In this document: piece after piece, positions 47,636-59,522 of the stretch | Numbering within the stretch: the first letter of the stretch is position 1 | Layout: every line of letters begins with the position of its first letter | NCBI GenBank assembly: GCA_019671005.1 | Contig: JAGYYJ010000441.1 | Location: 1 to 64,000 of the forward strand | DNA length: 64,000 nucleotides | Reading direction: 5' to 3' | From: Hibiscus mutabilis | Taxonomy: Eukaryota > Streptophyta > Magnoliopsida > Malvales > Malvaceae | Program-made: the position numbers and the translations under genes | Notes under the pieces: generated by a model | Told to the model about the DNA's origin: nothing | Seen by the model: only the letters and a program-made list of their open reading frames with translations | Databases searched by the model: none

Positions 47636-48335
47636 TGGTCGCGACTTGACTTGAGAGAGTTTGGGAGTAATTCCTTTGCAGACAAGTTGATCACTCCCCA
47701 TGAATTCTAGCACGTTTGCCTTCTCCTTGTCCTTTAATATGTCATAAAAATGTCTTAGTTGATGATATAAGCACATGGAAATTAGGTTAGCTTGATGCAG
47801 AAATGTTTGAACATGCAACGTAGACATCCCACGTTTGCATGTCATTACGTTTATGGCAAAGTGGATAACAAATAGTAACAATCTATCTGTAATAAATAAA
47901 TGGAAATGCCGAAACAGTTAGTGTTAGTGGTGAATGTCAACCGCTTGTTTAGGTGAAATATAGCTATATAACATCCTACTTAATATCAGCCACAAAATGA
48001 AAAGGTTGTTCCACGAGCTGCGAACTTTGGAAATCTTTTATCGCTTTAAGTGCAAATGTCTGACGTTGCAAATTGCAATGCTCTCAATCGATAACCATCG
48101 AGCAATAGTGCTTAATATTTGTTAATATTACTTTTTTTTATACATTTTCTCCTCCTTTTTGCCGTTTGAAAATTGAAAAGTAAAGACGTGATCAGTTTGT
48201 GAACGCCTGTATTGTTGGATTTATATAGATAATTATTTGGTAAAGTGAACTTTTTTAAACTTATAAGCAAGGTTGTCTGTCAACAATTTTTAGAGTAAGT
48301 GGTTAAAAGCTCTCAGCAGGCTCGTTCTTGAGATT
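47636..48335. other. Intergenic, nothing recognised
   Basis: A 91-codon minus-strand frame (47606-47881) overlaps the LTR end and has no recognised domain. Confidence 0.35.
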
Positions 48336-48339
48336 TTAG

Positions 48340-51300
48340 TAGCCTTAGGGCAAATCTAAAAAGTAAGCTCATATTAATAAGTGTTGGAAAAAATTGAATT
48401 TTAAAAGTAGGCCCCTAATAACAAGTATTAATAAAAAATTGGTATCTAATAACAAGTATTAAAAAAATTAAATTTTAAGAGTATGTTCATAATAATAAAT
48501 AGAAGGAAAAAATTAGGCTCTAAGAACAAATATTAGAAAATAAATTGGACCCTTAATAACAAATATTTTAAAAAATAAATTTTAGGAGTGGACCTCTAAT
48601 AACAAATATTGTGAAAAAAATCAGACCCCTAATATTAAGTTTTAAGAGTATGTCCCTAATAACAAGTATTAGAAAATAATCGGGTCTCTTATAACAAGTA
48701 TTGAAAAGGATAAATTTTAAAAGTATGTCCCTAAAAACAATTGTTAGAAAAAATTAAACCCCTAATAACAAGTATTGAGAAAAATTGGACCCCTAATAAC
48801 AAATATTGAAAAATAAATAAATTTTAATAGCAGACCTTTAATAACAAATATTGTAAAAAATTGAACCCTGATAACAAATATTGAAAAAAGGGTCTATGAT
48901 AACAAGTATTAAAAAATTGGACCTCTAACAACAAATATTAGAAAAAATAGATCATTAATAACAAATGTTGAAAAAATTAGACTCCTAATAACAAGTGTTA
49001 AAAAATTGGGCCCCCTATATAACGATCCGGATTTCGGAAATCTGAGGGTCGGGTTTGATCAAGGCATGGGCCTCGTATTTGGATCGTGTTTTGGGGATTT
49101 TATGAGCCCTTTTGGGCCAGCTTGGGTGTTGGGCTCATGTGATTTTTGGGTTGGGTTAAGATGGGAGATAGAAGGGTAATGTGGTAAATACCTAAATAGA
49201 AGAGTGAGGGGGGAGTAAGGTTATTTTCTGCACAAGTGCAGAAAATGAGATCATCATGTCTTAAAGTCTTCATCTTCTTTCCATTTGCTCTCTCTCCCAC
49301 AACACACCATCTAAAGGTAGGATTTTAAGAGTTTGGAGTACGAATCATGTTTGGATTGTTGAGGGAGTTTTACCAGCTTGTAAGGATCTACATTTCAAGT
49401 GGAAGAGGATGAGAGCTCATCCAAGGCTCAAGAAGGGAGGAAAGCATGAAGCTTTGAAGGAAGGTCTTGTCTTATCAGCTAAAGCAAAGGTTAGTACACT
49501 ACTAACTCACATAGTTTCCTGGAAATCATAAAACTAGGCTTTGATGCATGTATTGATATGTTTGGCTTGATTTTGGCTTGGGTGGTTGCTAATGGTGAAT
49601 CTTGGTAGTGTTGTTGTAATGGCCTAAAATCAGAAAAATCCACTTAATGCTATCACAATAAATTGTAGGAGAGGTTTGAGGTTTAACCATGGGGTTAAAT
49701 AAGGTTTTTGGGTGAAACCCGCACCCAGAGTTCAAAAATTGGGCTCGCGTACCAGTACGGGGCATAGCGTATCGGTACGCCTTAGTGAAATAGGGGGAGA
49801 AATTATGAGAGGAGTATCGGTACCCCTTGCAAGTCATAATTTCCAGTAGCGTGTTCGCGTATCGGTACGCATATGGCGTACCGGTACGCACTGTTACATT
49901 GCCTGAGAAAGGCTTGGCATACCGATACGCATATAGAGGAGTACCGGTACGGTTGTGGATCGGTACGGGGTGATCCTAGTACCGATAAGGAGTATCGATA
50001 TGCGATTGGGCGTATCGGTACGACTTGAAGGTTCAAATCTTTCGAACCCAAAATGAGTCAGTACTCATGAATGAGTATTGGTACCTAGAGGGGAGTATCG
50101 GTACCCACATAGGAGTATCGATACTCATTGGGCATTCTGCCCAAGGAATTCGAGTTTACGTTCGGGGGTTCTATAGTTCGAGGCAAAAGGGCCTTTAAAG
50201 GTGTAAAATGAATTCTAAAACTGAGGAATTGGGATTTTAACCCCGTATGAGAAATATTGGCTAATGACTGGGTAAACTTTGGGTAAACCGTGTGAGGTAG
50301 TAACCCATAGGGATCCTAGGCGGATCAATCGAGGTTGTGTGGTAAATTAGAGTCCTTGCTGTGTGCTGAGGGGTGCTTAGGTGGTCGAGTCATCCCTTGT
50401 TGTTGGGATTTAGATACCCTAAGCGTGTTGCAACACCTTGAAGATTTCCGAATGTAGGAACCCGATGCTATGTGGTCGCAGACCTCATTCGAAGATGCTT
50501 GATGAGAGATCCCGAGCATGGATGTAGGATCCCGATGGTATGTGGACGCGAGCCTTACTCGTAGTGTAGGATCTCGATGCTATGTGGACGCGGGCCTCAC
50601 TCAAGTGTAGGATTCTGATGCTTTCTGGACGCGGACCTCACTTAGTTGTCATTGGTGTTATCTACGTGGGGTCATGTAAATGTATGAGGTACTTATATGA
50701 GCTGTGTGTGTGATCATACATTCATAATGCCATGTGTTTAGGCGGTTATGGTAGCGCCATTGCTATATTGCCATGATATCATTTCTGCTGCATTGCTTTA
50801 TTTATGATTTGCATGAAGCATGGTTGAGTGGCGGTGTATCCACTGAGCTTGTTAGCTCAGCGTTCGGAATCGTTGTTTCCATTCGTAGGTTAGTAGGTTA
50901 TCGTGAGGCTTGAAGGAGCAACATCAAGGTTGGATTTCAGCATCGACTATAGTGGTTGAGTACATATACTAGATGTAATGGGCTATGTATTTCGTAGGAC
51001 CCTATTTGTATTATCCGATCCAAGTCGAATGTTTTTAATATTTGTAAGTAGAGCTCCGTATTTACTATTTTAAACATCTGGATTTAACTATGCTTTCAAT
51101 GTATGGACTTATGTTTTATTGGGCTTATTCTCTCGGGCTCGAAAAGGGGAAAATTTTTATCGGTACAGATTTCGGGCTTAGGGCACAAATGTGACATCCG
51201 GGTCAAGGGTGTTACACCCTAATAACACGTGTTGTAAAAAGTTGGACCCTTATAATAAATATTAGAAGAACCAAAATTTAAGAATATGCCTCTAATAATA

Positions 51301-51365
51301 AATATTAGAAAATTACTAAATATTAAGAAAAATGGGCCCTGAGCGGGCACCTCTCCTGCCCATGC
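48340..51365. repeat. Degenerate minisatellite, interrupted by a solo LTR
   Basis: Units of roughly 30-35 bp follow the pattern GACCCCTAATAACAA then GTATT or ATATT then AAAAAATT. About twenty units lie in 48340-49017. A few more follow the LTR in 51217-51345. The array ends at GGGCCCTGAGCGGGCACC. It has no coding potential. Confidence 0.75.
49018..51216 (+). mobile_element. Solo LTR, GTACCGGTAC-rich family, copy 2
   Basis: 2199 bp, homologous to 25510-27737 over nearly its full length. It begins TATAACGATCC (changed from TGTAACGACC) and ends GGTGTTACA. It is flanked by the perfect 5-bp duplication CCCTA (49013-49017 and 51217-51221), formed from the surrounding minisatellite unit. It carries four copies of the GATGCTATGTGG-type roughly 40-bp repeat (about 50460-50640), against two in copy 1. 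Confidence 0.82.
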
Positions 51366-51602
51366 CCAAAGACTGTCTTGGCTCTCAGTTACACCTTCTC
51401 CTCTCCTTAGGTTGTGGGTTATAGACCCATTACGAGTAAATTTTTCATTCCCCTAAATAAGAATTGTTCCAAAAAATAAACAAGATTATCTTATTTCTTA
51501 AATAATAATTAAAGATATATGATGATTTCTTAATACGTTTGTAAAATTAAAAGGTTTTAATTAATCATATGAACATAAAAAATAGATTTATATATAAGCT
51601 TC

Positions 51603-52000
51603 CTAACAAATAAATATAATCAATAAATCACTATTTGACGGGTTTTTTTTGAATAATGCTGGTGTGATTATAACGTAGTATCTGTTTAATTTTCTTAGCC
51701 TTTTAATAGCGCACACACCGTGTACCCATGTGCTCAAACCCGAATCACCTGGATGAAATACATCATCCTTTACCAATGAGATCACGAGTTCTACTATTTG
51801 ACATGCTAAATGTAGTTAACATATGATGCGGGGAAATTCAGCTTTTCCGTCAAAACTGAGTTTTAAACTTAAAATAATACTAGTGATAGTGTTCTGATTT
51901 CTTAATGGTTATGTTATATTCTTTGACTTCTTGACAATGCACACACATCTTGCAGACAAAACACTTAAACTCGAATCTCTTAAGGTGAATATTATTTATT
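51603..52000 (-). repeat. Two related SINE-like repeats
   Basis: On the minus strand both segments (about 51603-51790 and 51890-52000) hold a GATTCGGGTTTGAGCAC-like or GATTCGAGTTTAAGTG-like block. Each is followed by TGTGTGCGCTATTAAAAGG or TGTGTGCATTGTCAAGAAG. The B-box resemblance suggests tRNA-derived elements. Ends are not defined. Confidence 0.4.
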
Positions 52001-52510
52001 TTTTTACTGAAATTACTTGTCGGGTTCAATCCTCGTAATTAATTTGCAAGGAAAAGTTACTATTATAACCGGGAGTAATATATACTGATCTTAGATATAT
52101 TTCTTATTGTCTTCTTTTTTTCGAAAACATTTTTTATCATATAAATATAATATTTATTTTATTCATCGACTAATTTAAATTTAATATAATAAAACTTCAC
52201 TACGAAAGCTCCTCCAAACCATATCGGCGCGAACAGATTTTAATAAATTATATGTATATATATTTCCGTGGATGAAAAAGTATAAACTTTTCCACATCCA
52301 ACGTCGGCGTTTTCACTTTAGCAAAACACTGGCATGTGCTTTCAGACACGCATGCATTTTCCAAAGCTTTCTCTTCTTTTCTTAAATGAAAAATCTTCCG
52401 AACTTTTCATATCTCAGCTGAGACATCATTAGGATTTATTTGGTTTATGAATGAAGCAAAGAACTGCAATTGCCAATTTTGCATTGGCTCCTATTCCCTT
52501 CAATTGAAAT
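52001..52510. other. Intergenic, nothing recognised
   Basis: AT-rich DNA. No supported feature. Confidence 0.4.
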
Positions 52511-52514
52511 CATC

Positions 52515-52740
52515 TCTCTTTTTTGTTTCCTATTTATGCCCTCACACTAAAAAATTAAATTTAGGATTAAGATTTAATGTTAAGGTCTAGAGTTAAAGTT
52601 TAAGGAATTAGGGGCATAATGTATTTTTTAAGGTTTAAAGTTTATGGTTTAATATTTAGAGCTATGTTTTAGAATTTAATTTTTTAGTGTTATGGCATAA
52701 AAAATGACACAAAAAACAGGGGATTTTTGTCCCTTCCCTT
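52515..52740. repeat. MITE-like repeat with telomere-like core, best-preserved copy
   Basis: The arms TTATGCCCTCACACTAAAAA (about 52532) and, inverted, TTTTTAGTGTTATGGCATAA (about 52681) form TIRs of about 40 bp that end in TTAAATT on the inner side. Between them lie permutations of TTTAGGG/TTAAGG. The outer ends carry GGGGATTTTTGTCCC. No coding sequence. Confidence 0.55.
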
Positions 52741-52841
52741 TCTAATTGATTAACATCTCCTAATTAATTTGTTGTAGAAATTTGTAAACTAAATCAAAGT
52801 TGCTTTGTCATTACATTTGAAGGGGCGATAACAACTAAAAA

Positions 52842-52908
52842 CGCAGTGGACCCACGCTCTCTACTGAGAACCAGAGCCAGGACGCTTAGACCACTCGGCA
52901 ATCCTGAC
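52842..52908 (-). pseudogene. tRNA-Leu pseudogene or tRNA-Leu-derived fragment
   Basis: The minus strand starts GTCAGGATTGCCGAGTGGTC (acceptor arm and A box of a leucine tRNA) and has a long-variable-arm-like TCTCAGTAGAGAGC, then GCGTGGGTCCAC. Part of the anticodon arm and the T-loop with its TTCGAATCC are missing. It therefore cannot fold as a full tRNA. Confidence 0.6.
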
Positions 52909-55319
52909 GCAGTAATGGCCAATGTTATTTTTTGAACACAATACGCTCTAAATCTAATGATCCAGCCCCACTTTGGTGGCCGCTGCAGGCGCTGAAAAGA
53001 ATCAAGGTGATGATGAATGAGTGACGGCGCGGGTGAGCAGTGGAGAGCAAATGGTGATTGTAACAGGCAAAATGCCTTTCAGGGCAACGCTATACATTGA
53101 CGTAGATTAGCATCAGCATCAGCATCAGCATCAGCAAAATCTTTTACTGTAATTGCTAACTGAACAGGCAAAGTCGGGTTTTTGCTTTTCTCCAGTATAT
53201 TTACCCTTCTAATGGCCTCAATCCCTTGGCTCCATGTATCCTCGATCAACAATATATTAATGAAATTTATGTAATTATATTTTATTTTTTGCTGTACATA
53301 TTAATGGGCAACTTTCTCATGATCCAAAGTCTAAAGAGAAATTAAAACAGGTACTATCTTAATTAATTCACGTGTTAGCCTTTAATTAGCGAAGAAAGTG
53401 GATCCCGTAGATGAGTTTGTTGTTTTTAACGGATAGGTAAACAACGCACGGGAAGGCCTGATTGCGAGGAATCTGATTCCTTTGAAAAAAATCAATATTG
53501 TTTGCAAGTTTTTAGCCAAGAATGATAGCAACATCCATTATAATTAAGCCTTGGACGCTGAGATGCTTGACCGTATGTATTTCTTGAAGCACACAGGTTT
53601 GGTCGGTTGGATTACAAGTTTAACCAAGTAGGATGCTCCTTTATGCCAATTTCATAATTCTAGAAGTAGAGAGGAAATCTCGTATCAGCCCAACATTGGC
53701 TCCAAATCCACTCATCAGTTGTGTACAAGATGTTAATTTTTCATTAGGAAAGTGGAGAAAAACATGTGTGATAAGGTGTTCATAATAATACTATCCCGAG
53801 CAGCTTTTTTCCTTTTCAGATCCCCACAAGGGCACTGAAAAAAAAAGAAAGAAAAGAAATGATGAACACTCCCAGCCAACAGAAATTCAACATGTCTCTA
53901 AAGTGAGATCAAGATAATGAAGAAAAGCGCTGCCCGAATTACATTTGATGGACCTCAACCAGATGATAAGATTGAACTTTTATACTTCAATTCTGTACAT
54001 TTAAATGACTGATCATAATGATCGAATATCAATTAATTTAACGGAATAGTGGATATTTCAAACAACGTTTAGGTTAAAATTGATTTATATTGTTCAAATT
54101 TGATTAAAAAGATTGTTCTTATAATAAATTTCTATAATACCCAATTCGGAGTAGTTTATCTAAAGCTGACCACTGCCTATGTTACTCTTTGACTTACTTT
54201 TTAAATTTAACGAAAGATAAAAAAAAAACAAATTAGTTTATCTCCTTATATATATATATATATTAATTTATAACTTAATTCATAATAAAAAATAATAGCA
54301 TAACGATCGTAATTTTAAAATACTACTCTAAACACTATCATTATTAAGAACAACCTAAATACTATGAGAATAATTTATTAATAGGCTATCCAAAATACGG
54401 TTATTTTAGCAAGATAATGAGTCGTTATATTAACATCTCACCAGATTCAATAAAAATATGTATTGAAAAAAGCTTAACATCCATCAAATGGCGTAACAGA
54501 AAAACAATGCCTGAAATGAAAAGGTTGTAAAATCAAGATCAAAACTTGTATGAGACAAGATAAAAATTTAATATTTCGTAAGAAAAGACGAGAATTTATT
54601 AAACGAGAAAAGACCCTAAATTTGTAAAATAAATATGCAAAACAGAATTATTGGTGATCAAATTATTTGTTAGTGTCGATCAGATCAAGATGAAAAAGGT
54701 GGGTGACCGAGTTTAGAAACAATATAAAGGAAGAAAAATAAAGAAAAATGATGAGATAGAGGGGTCTAACAGTAACCCTAAAACTGTCGACGATAACAAT
54801 TGACTAAAATAATTATTTAAAAAATTATTTAATATTTAAAATTAAACTATTTTTTATATTTTAAACTTTGTTGTTTTGAACAACAATCTTTGATACTTAA
54901 AATGTTTGCCAAATCAAGTATTGTTGTTCAAATCAATAAACTCATCATTTCATTCTATATGGTAAAAGGATATTCGGCACTTAGAAAGGTTAAAATCATA
55001 GCACTTAATAGTGTGTTGTTTTAAATTATGAAAGTGTCGATATATATATTTTTTGTTACGGTTCTCGCAACTTTTTGGCAACTCTACCAAATTTACGTGG
55101 TGTTTCTTCTGTCCTTGTACAACAGAGGAGGTTACTCCACTTTCCACCCTATTATTAATATAATATTATCCTTCTATAAATAGGACATAAAATTTCTTCC
55201 TATCATCAAAGTCTCTTCTCGTAAAGAAAGAGACATCAAAACTTACATATATTTTTTGGGATCATATCCCCAACCAACACCCTTTATTTTCCCTTCAATT
55301 TATTATCATCACACTGGAA
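52909..55319. other. Intergenic and promoter of thaumatin-like gene 2
   Basis: Contains a GCATCA microsatellite at about 53108-53137 (five units) and a (TA)n run near 54249. CTTCTATAAATAGGAC near 55172 is a good TATA box about 150 bp upstream of the first possible start of gene 2. No other gene is recognised. Confidence 0.5.
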
Positions 55320-55413
55320 ATGCAGCCTTTTCTTCCTAAGAGAAAGGTATAATCTTTTCATTACCATTAGTGAAATCTAAGTATTTAGGCAAACCCCATA
55401 AATTTCATTACAG

Positions 55414-56911
55414 ATGGATTTGATCTTCTCCACTTGTTTATTATGCATCATCTCCTTCTTCCAAGGTAAGATTTTCAACATTGAATGTTCATATAATATG
55501 GCATTAACAATTCAACATTAACAGTAAGTTTGCATTTATACATGTAAGCACAGGGATTTCAGGGACTACATTTACACTGGTGAATAAATGTGGCTACACA
55601 GTTTGGCCTGGTATCCTTGGCAACTCCGACTTAGGTAGCACTGGATTCGAGCTTCCGACCGGAGGGTCTCGATCCTTCCAGGCACAACCCGGTTGGTCAG
55701 GTAGGTTCTGGGGAAGATCCGGATGCACATCGGACCAAACCACAGGTCAACTCACTTGCCAAACCGCTGACTGTGGCTCAAACCAAGTCGAATGCAATGG
55801 CAGAGGTGCAACTCCCCCGGCTACCTTAGCAGAGTTCACGATCGGGACAGGCACCCAGGATTTCTACGACGTTAGCTTAGTTGACGGTTACAACTTGCCA
55901 ATGATCGTGGAGGCAAGCGGCGGGTCAGGCACGTGCTTGTCAACGGGGTGCGTCAACGACTTGAACCGGCAGTGCCCGTCTGAGTTAAGGGCTAGTTCCG
56001 GCGAGGCCTGTAAGAGTGCATGCGAGGCTTTCGGGACTCCCGAGTATTGCTGCAGCGGCGCGTACGCCACTCCCGATACCTGTAAACCGTCCGTTTATGC
56101 GGGGATGTTCAAAGCGGCTTGCCCAAAATCGTATAGCTACGCATACGATGATGCGACGAGTACGTTTACATGTACCGGAGCCGACTATACGATTACATTC
56201 TGCCCTTCATCAACAAGGTAAGCACTGACGACATAGCAATATTCCATTTATTTTTTTCTTTACTTCCTTTTTAACTATATATTTTTGGGTTTTCTGGGGA
56301 GATGTCAATTTCATAGGCTAAATTGTTTTTGTTTACAAAAAGAAATATTATACAACTAATATACAAGTATTTTAGTTGGGGCGGTGAGATTCTCACTAGT
56401 CAGTGCCTTTAGCTTGTGGCATACATTAACTATTAAGGATCTTGCTGTCAATTGTTTAGTAGATAATGTGCAAAGAGAGTAATTTTTATATGCATAATTT
56501 GTTGTGAAATCCTTTTCTGATTTATATTTAGAACCTATTGAAAAAGAAAAGGCATTAAGATAAAACAACTTTGTTCCATTTATATCAGAAACAGAATCTC
56601 CTTTTGAACCAACCATTTAATTGCTGTAGTTTTTAAAATTCTGTATTCTGTCACCTTTTTTTAATACTGTAATTTTATTTTACAGTCAAAAATCTGCAAG
56701 CAGTACGGCCCCAACAACAACAGGGATGACAAACACAACATATGGACCTATTACAGGGTCATCAGGACAGGTTCCAACCGACGAAAACAATCCATGGTTA
56801 CCAGATTTTCTTACAGGGGAATCTTCCAGGACTCTTTCTTCCGATGTTTTCCGCACCACAATGTTGGCTTCAGCGGTTTCTTTTGTCTGCCTCTTTAGAT
56901 TTCATTCATAA
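55414..56911 (+). CDS. Thaumatin-like protein (PR-5 family), GPI-type C-terminus
   Basis: Exons 55414-55465, 55554-56217 and 56686-56911 total 942 nt and 313 residues. The signal peptide MDLIFSTCLLCIISFFQG leads into the thaumatin domain (TTFTLVNKCGYTVWPGILG), which has GRFWGRSGC, CQTADCGSNQVEC, FYDVSLVDGYN, CKSACEAFGTPEYCCSGAY and TITFCPSS. The Arg, Glu and Asp residues of the acidic cleft are in place. Exon 3 adds about 75 residues: a Ser/Thr/Pro-rich linker and a hydrophobic end (TTMLASAVSFVCLFRFHS), suggesting GPI anchoring at the plasma membrane. Family members act in defence against fungi. An upstream in-frame mini-exon (55320-55346, MQPFLPKRK) spliced to 55414 would extend the N-terminus by nine residues. 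It is a paralogue of 41534-43077. Confidence 0.92.
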
Positions 56912-57870
56912 TCTCAACGATCTTCAAACGAAAAGCAGCTGTATCAATTAACATCTGAGATGGAAATTTTATTCGGGATTCTTGTGCTTTATTGGGAGTA
57001 CTGCGTGCATGTTGCATGCTGCTGAAGAGCAGATTGTTAAAGCCCGAATCTCAAGGCAAGGCCATGTGTATACAACACAAGATTACCATGATTTTTTTTT
57101 CATGACTTAGTTTTGGAAGAGTTGTACACCAAAAGCAACAGACTAGAAAAAGGGAAGATCTTTAATCATTGTCTTTAATTGATTAGGACGCCATTTGAAG
57201 AAATTTGAAGTGTTACTTTGCTGGAATTGCAAGCTTGGTAGTTCGATGGCCATTTATTCAATGGCATCTTGTTCGTATTACTTTTTGTCTATGTCATATG
57301 ATGAGATTAATTTACTATACCACTCCCGTTCACTAAAAGTGCAAAAACTTAATCATACTTGTAAGTTATAGAAACCGAAATTTTATTTTTCTTAAAATAG
57401 AAAAATCAGTTCGTTTTATTATAAAAGCTCAGAGGATGACAAAGAAAAGGAACCCATATTGCCTTTTCCAACACTCCTTCTAAAGCTGTCGGTGAACATC
57501 AAATTTGCTTTTCGATCACTTGGGGATTGAGGTAATTTCTTAAGGCTGAAAAAACTGGTTCCATCTTGGTATCTTATGTATATCTGTGGACAGATCCAGG
57601 GGAACCTTAAGTTTATTGTCATATCTCAGTTCCAAGTGACCAAAAGATATTAAATTGAACGATGGGAATGGTGATCGGAGTAGCATTTTCGCCATGTGAA
57701 CGTAGATATGTTACTTGAAACTTGTGGCTTTGAAGCTTGAGATAGAAAGGTAAGAGATTCCAAAATTTAATGGGTAAAGCCCAAAAAAGCTATGTTAAGA
57801 TGCTATATTCAGAGGGTTTTGAGCGGTGAGAAATTGGCAAAAACCTTCCAAGGGGACCCTTCTAAACTCG
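56912..57870. other. Downstream region of thaumatin-like gene 2
   Basis: 3' UTR and intergenic DNA. No supported gene. Confidence 0.4.
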
Positions 57871-57879
57871 AAAAGAAAT

Positions 57880-58090
57880 CATATCGCTTTTTGGTGTCCC
57901 TATTTATACCCCGCACTAAAATTTTAGGTTTAGGGGTTTAAAGTTATTGTTTAAGATTAGGGTTTAGGGAATTTGGTCTCTGGTGTATTTTAATGTTATG
58001 GTTTAAGATTTAGAATTTAAAATGAGTGCTTAGAATTTGATTTTTTTAGTGTTGGAAATAGAAAGGAGCACCGGGGAATGGGATTTTTAT
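57880..58090. repeat. MITE-like repeat with telomere-like core
   Basis: The left arm GGTGTCCCTATTTATACCCC then CACTAAAATTTTAGG is inverted at the right as TTTTTTAGTGTTGGAAATAG then AAAGGAGCACC. The outer right end GGGATTTTTATCC matches the family. The core includes TTTAGGTTTAGGGG and ATTAGGGTTTAGGG. Confidence 0.55.
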
Positions 58091-59522
58091 CCTTAAACTC
58101 CCCTAGAGCTAGATGTTCAAAAAGGAACAAAGCGACTGTTCGTCTAGGGGTGCCTTTTGATTTCCAAAGAATGTACATTAGGCCTTTGTTCAAAAGAGTC
58201 GAGTGGTCCAAAAACAAAGCCTCCATTTCAGCAGTATTTCACCAAAAGGCAAGGAGAATTTCTCCCAACCTTGACAGTATGACGCAGAATATTTGATTAA
58301 GCCACAAAGAAAGGCGCCATTACTCGTTGTACAAGGGCCAGTGATGTTGAGCAGAGCTTTGGTTGCTTTTGGACAAAAGATTCTTCACTTTGCAGCTTCG
58401 AAAATAATGTTTTGCACACTTCAAAATGTCACAATGGGATCGTTTGGCTCAAATATTTTGATCTCATCAAATGTTGGATTATCTCAATAATTGAATTATT
58501 AGTAGTGCTAAACTTGATTGTTTTTATCTATATGGGTTGGCAGGTTCTTGTATTTAACAGGTAAACAATTACACGGTAATCGGCGGCTATTGTAGTAATG
58601 CTTTATGTGCTTCACACGTTGAAAAGAGGAACCCCACAAATTTCAAGCCAAGAAGACGAAAAATGATTCCCTTCATCCGCTGAATGACATAAATTAAATG
58701 AATCAGAATCAGCCTTTTAATCACAGATAAAATCTAAAGCAATGGAAGCTGATAAAAATAAACCAACGATCAAATAATGGTCTACTTGAGAGTCTAATCT
58801 AATCTCTAACGAATCAGATCTGCCTCTTTTAAGCTCTCTTTTGGTAGTGCTTCTTTGGACGGCTCCGATGAAAAGCCAGCGCGCTTATTAGTAAACTTGC
58901 CTGTCAGAAATTGTAAATATAGTAAACATGTGGAATCTTCTTCGTCAAAAGCTCCCGTTCACCTTAATACAGTAAAATTGAATTACTTTCCCGAATAATT
59001 TCGGTTTTTAAGTCCATTATGATAAATAGTGTTCACAGTTATCCATTAAAAATGGGTAAAAAAAATACATCCATGTTAGTTATCAGACTGTTTAGTCCAG
59101 CTCAGTAAGACTACGCCCAGAAAAGGCAGAAGGCTAGATAAAGTTGGGCCTTTTAAGGACCATAGCTAAGCCCGTACCAGTTGAAATTGAGTAATAGACC
59201 AATCGTAGTTGATAAGAAATCATCATTTTTAATATACGATAAATCTGGAATGCTTTGCCACGCATTACAAGAAAAGAAAAACGCACACAGCTTAATTAAT
59301 TTCAGCACCTAAAAAACAAATTAGATGCTAAAAAGGTAAAATTCCTGTCAACTATTGTTGCATTTTAACTCTACCGTCTAATGTACTCTTTTACTGAAGC
59401 TTCAGACTTAAAATGCATGATGAAGTGATAATGCAGTTTGTTTAGGTTTCACTTGACCGACCAAAGTAATTACTAAGGGAAAACTCAACAAAGTGGCATC
59501 CCAATTCCCAAGGCCTCGCAGT
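58091..59522. other. Intergenic between convergent genes
   Basis: Lies between thaumatin-like gene 2 (plus) and the endoplasmin gene (minus). It includes the endoplasmin 3' UTR on the right. No gene is recognised. Confidence 0.4.

Noticed and set aside
49589..50051. Minus-strand frames rich in YRYA/PTGT repeats
   Set aside because: They are translations of the GTACCGGTAC palindrome block in a solo LTR that is divergent at this place in the other copy.
53108..53137. AGCATC repeats as a possible coding repeat
   Set aside because: Five perfect hexamers with no extended open frame around them; a microsatellite.
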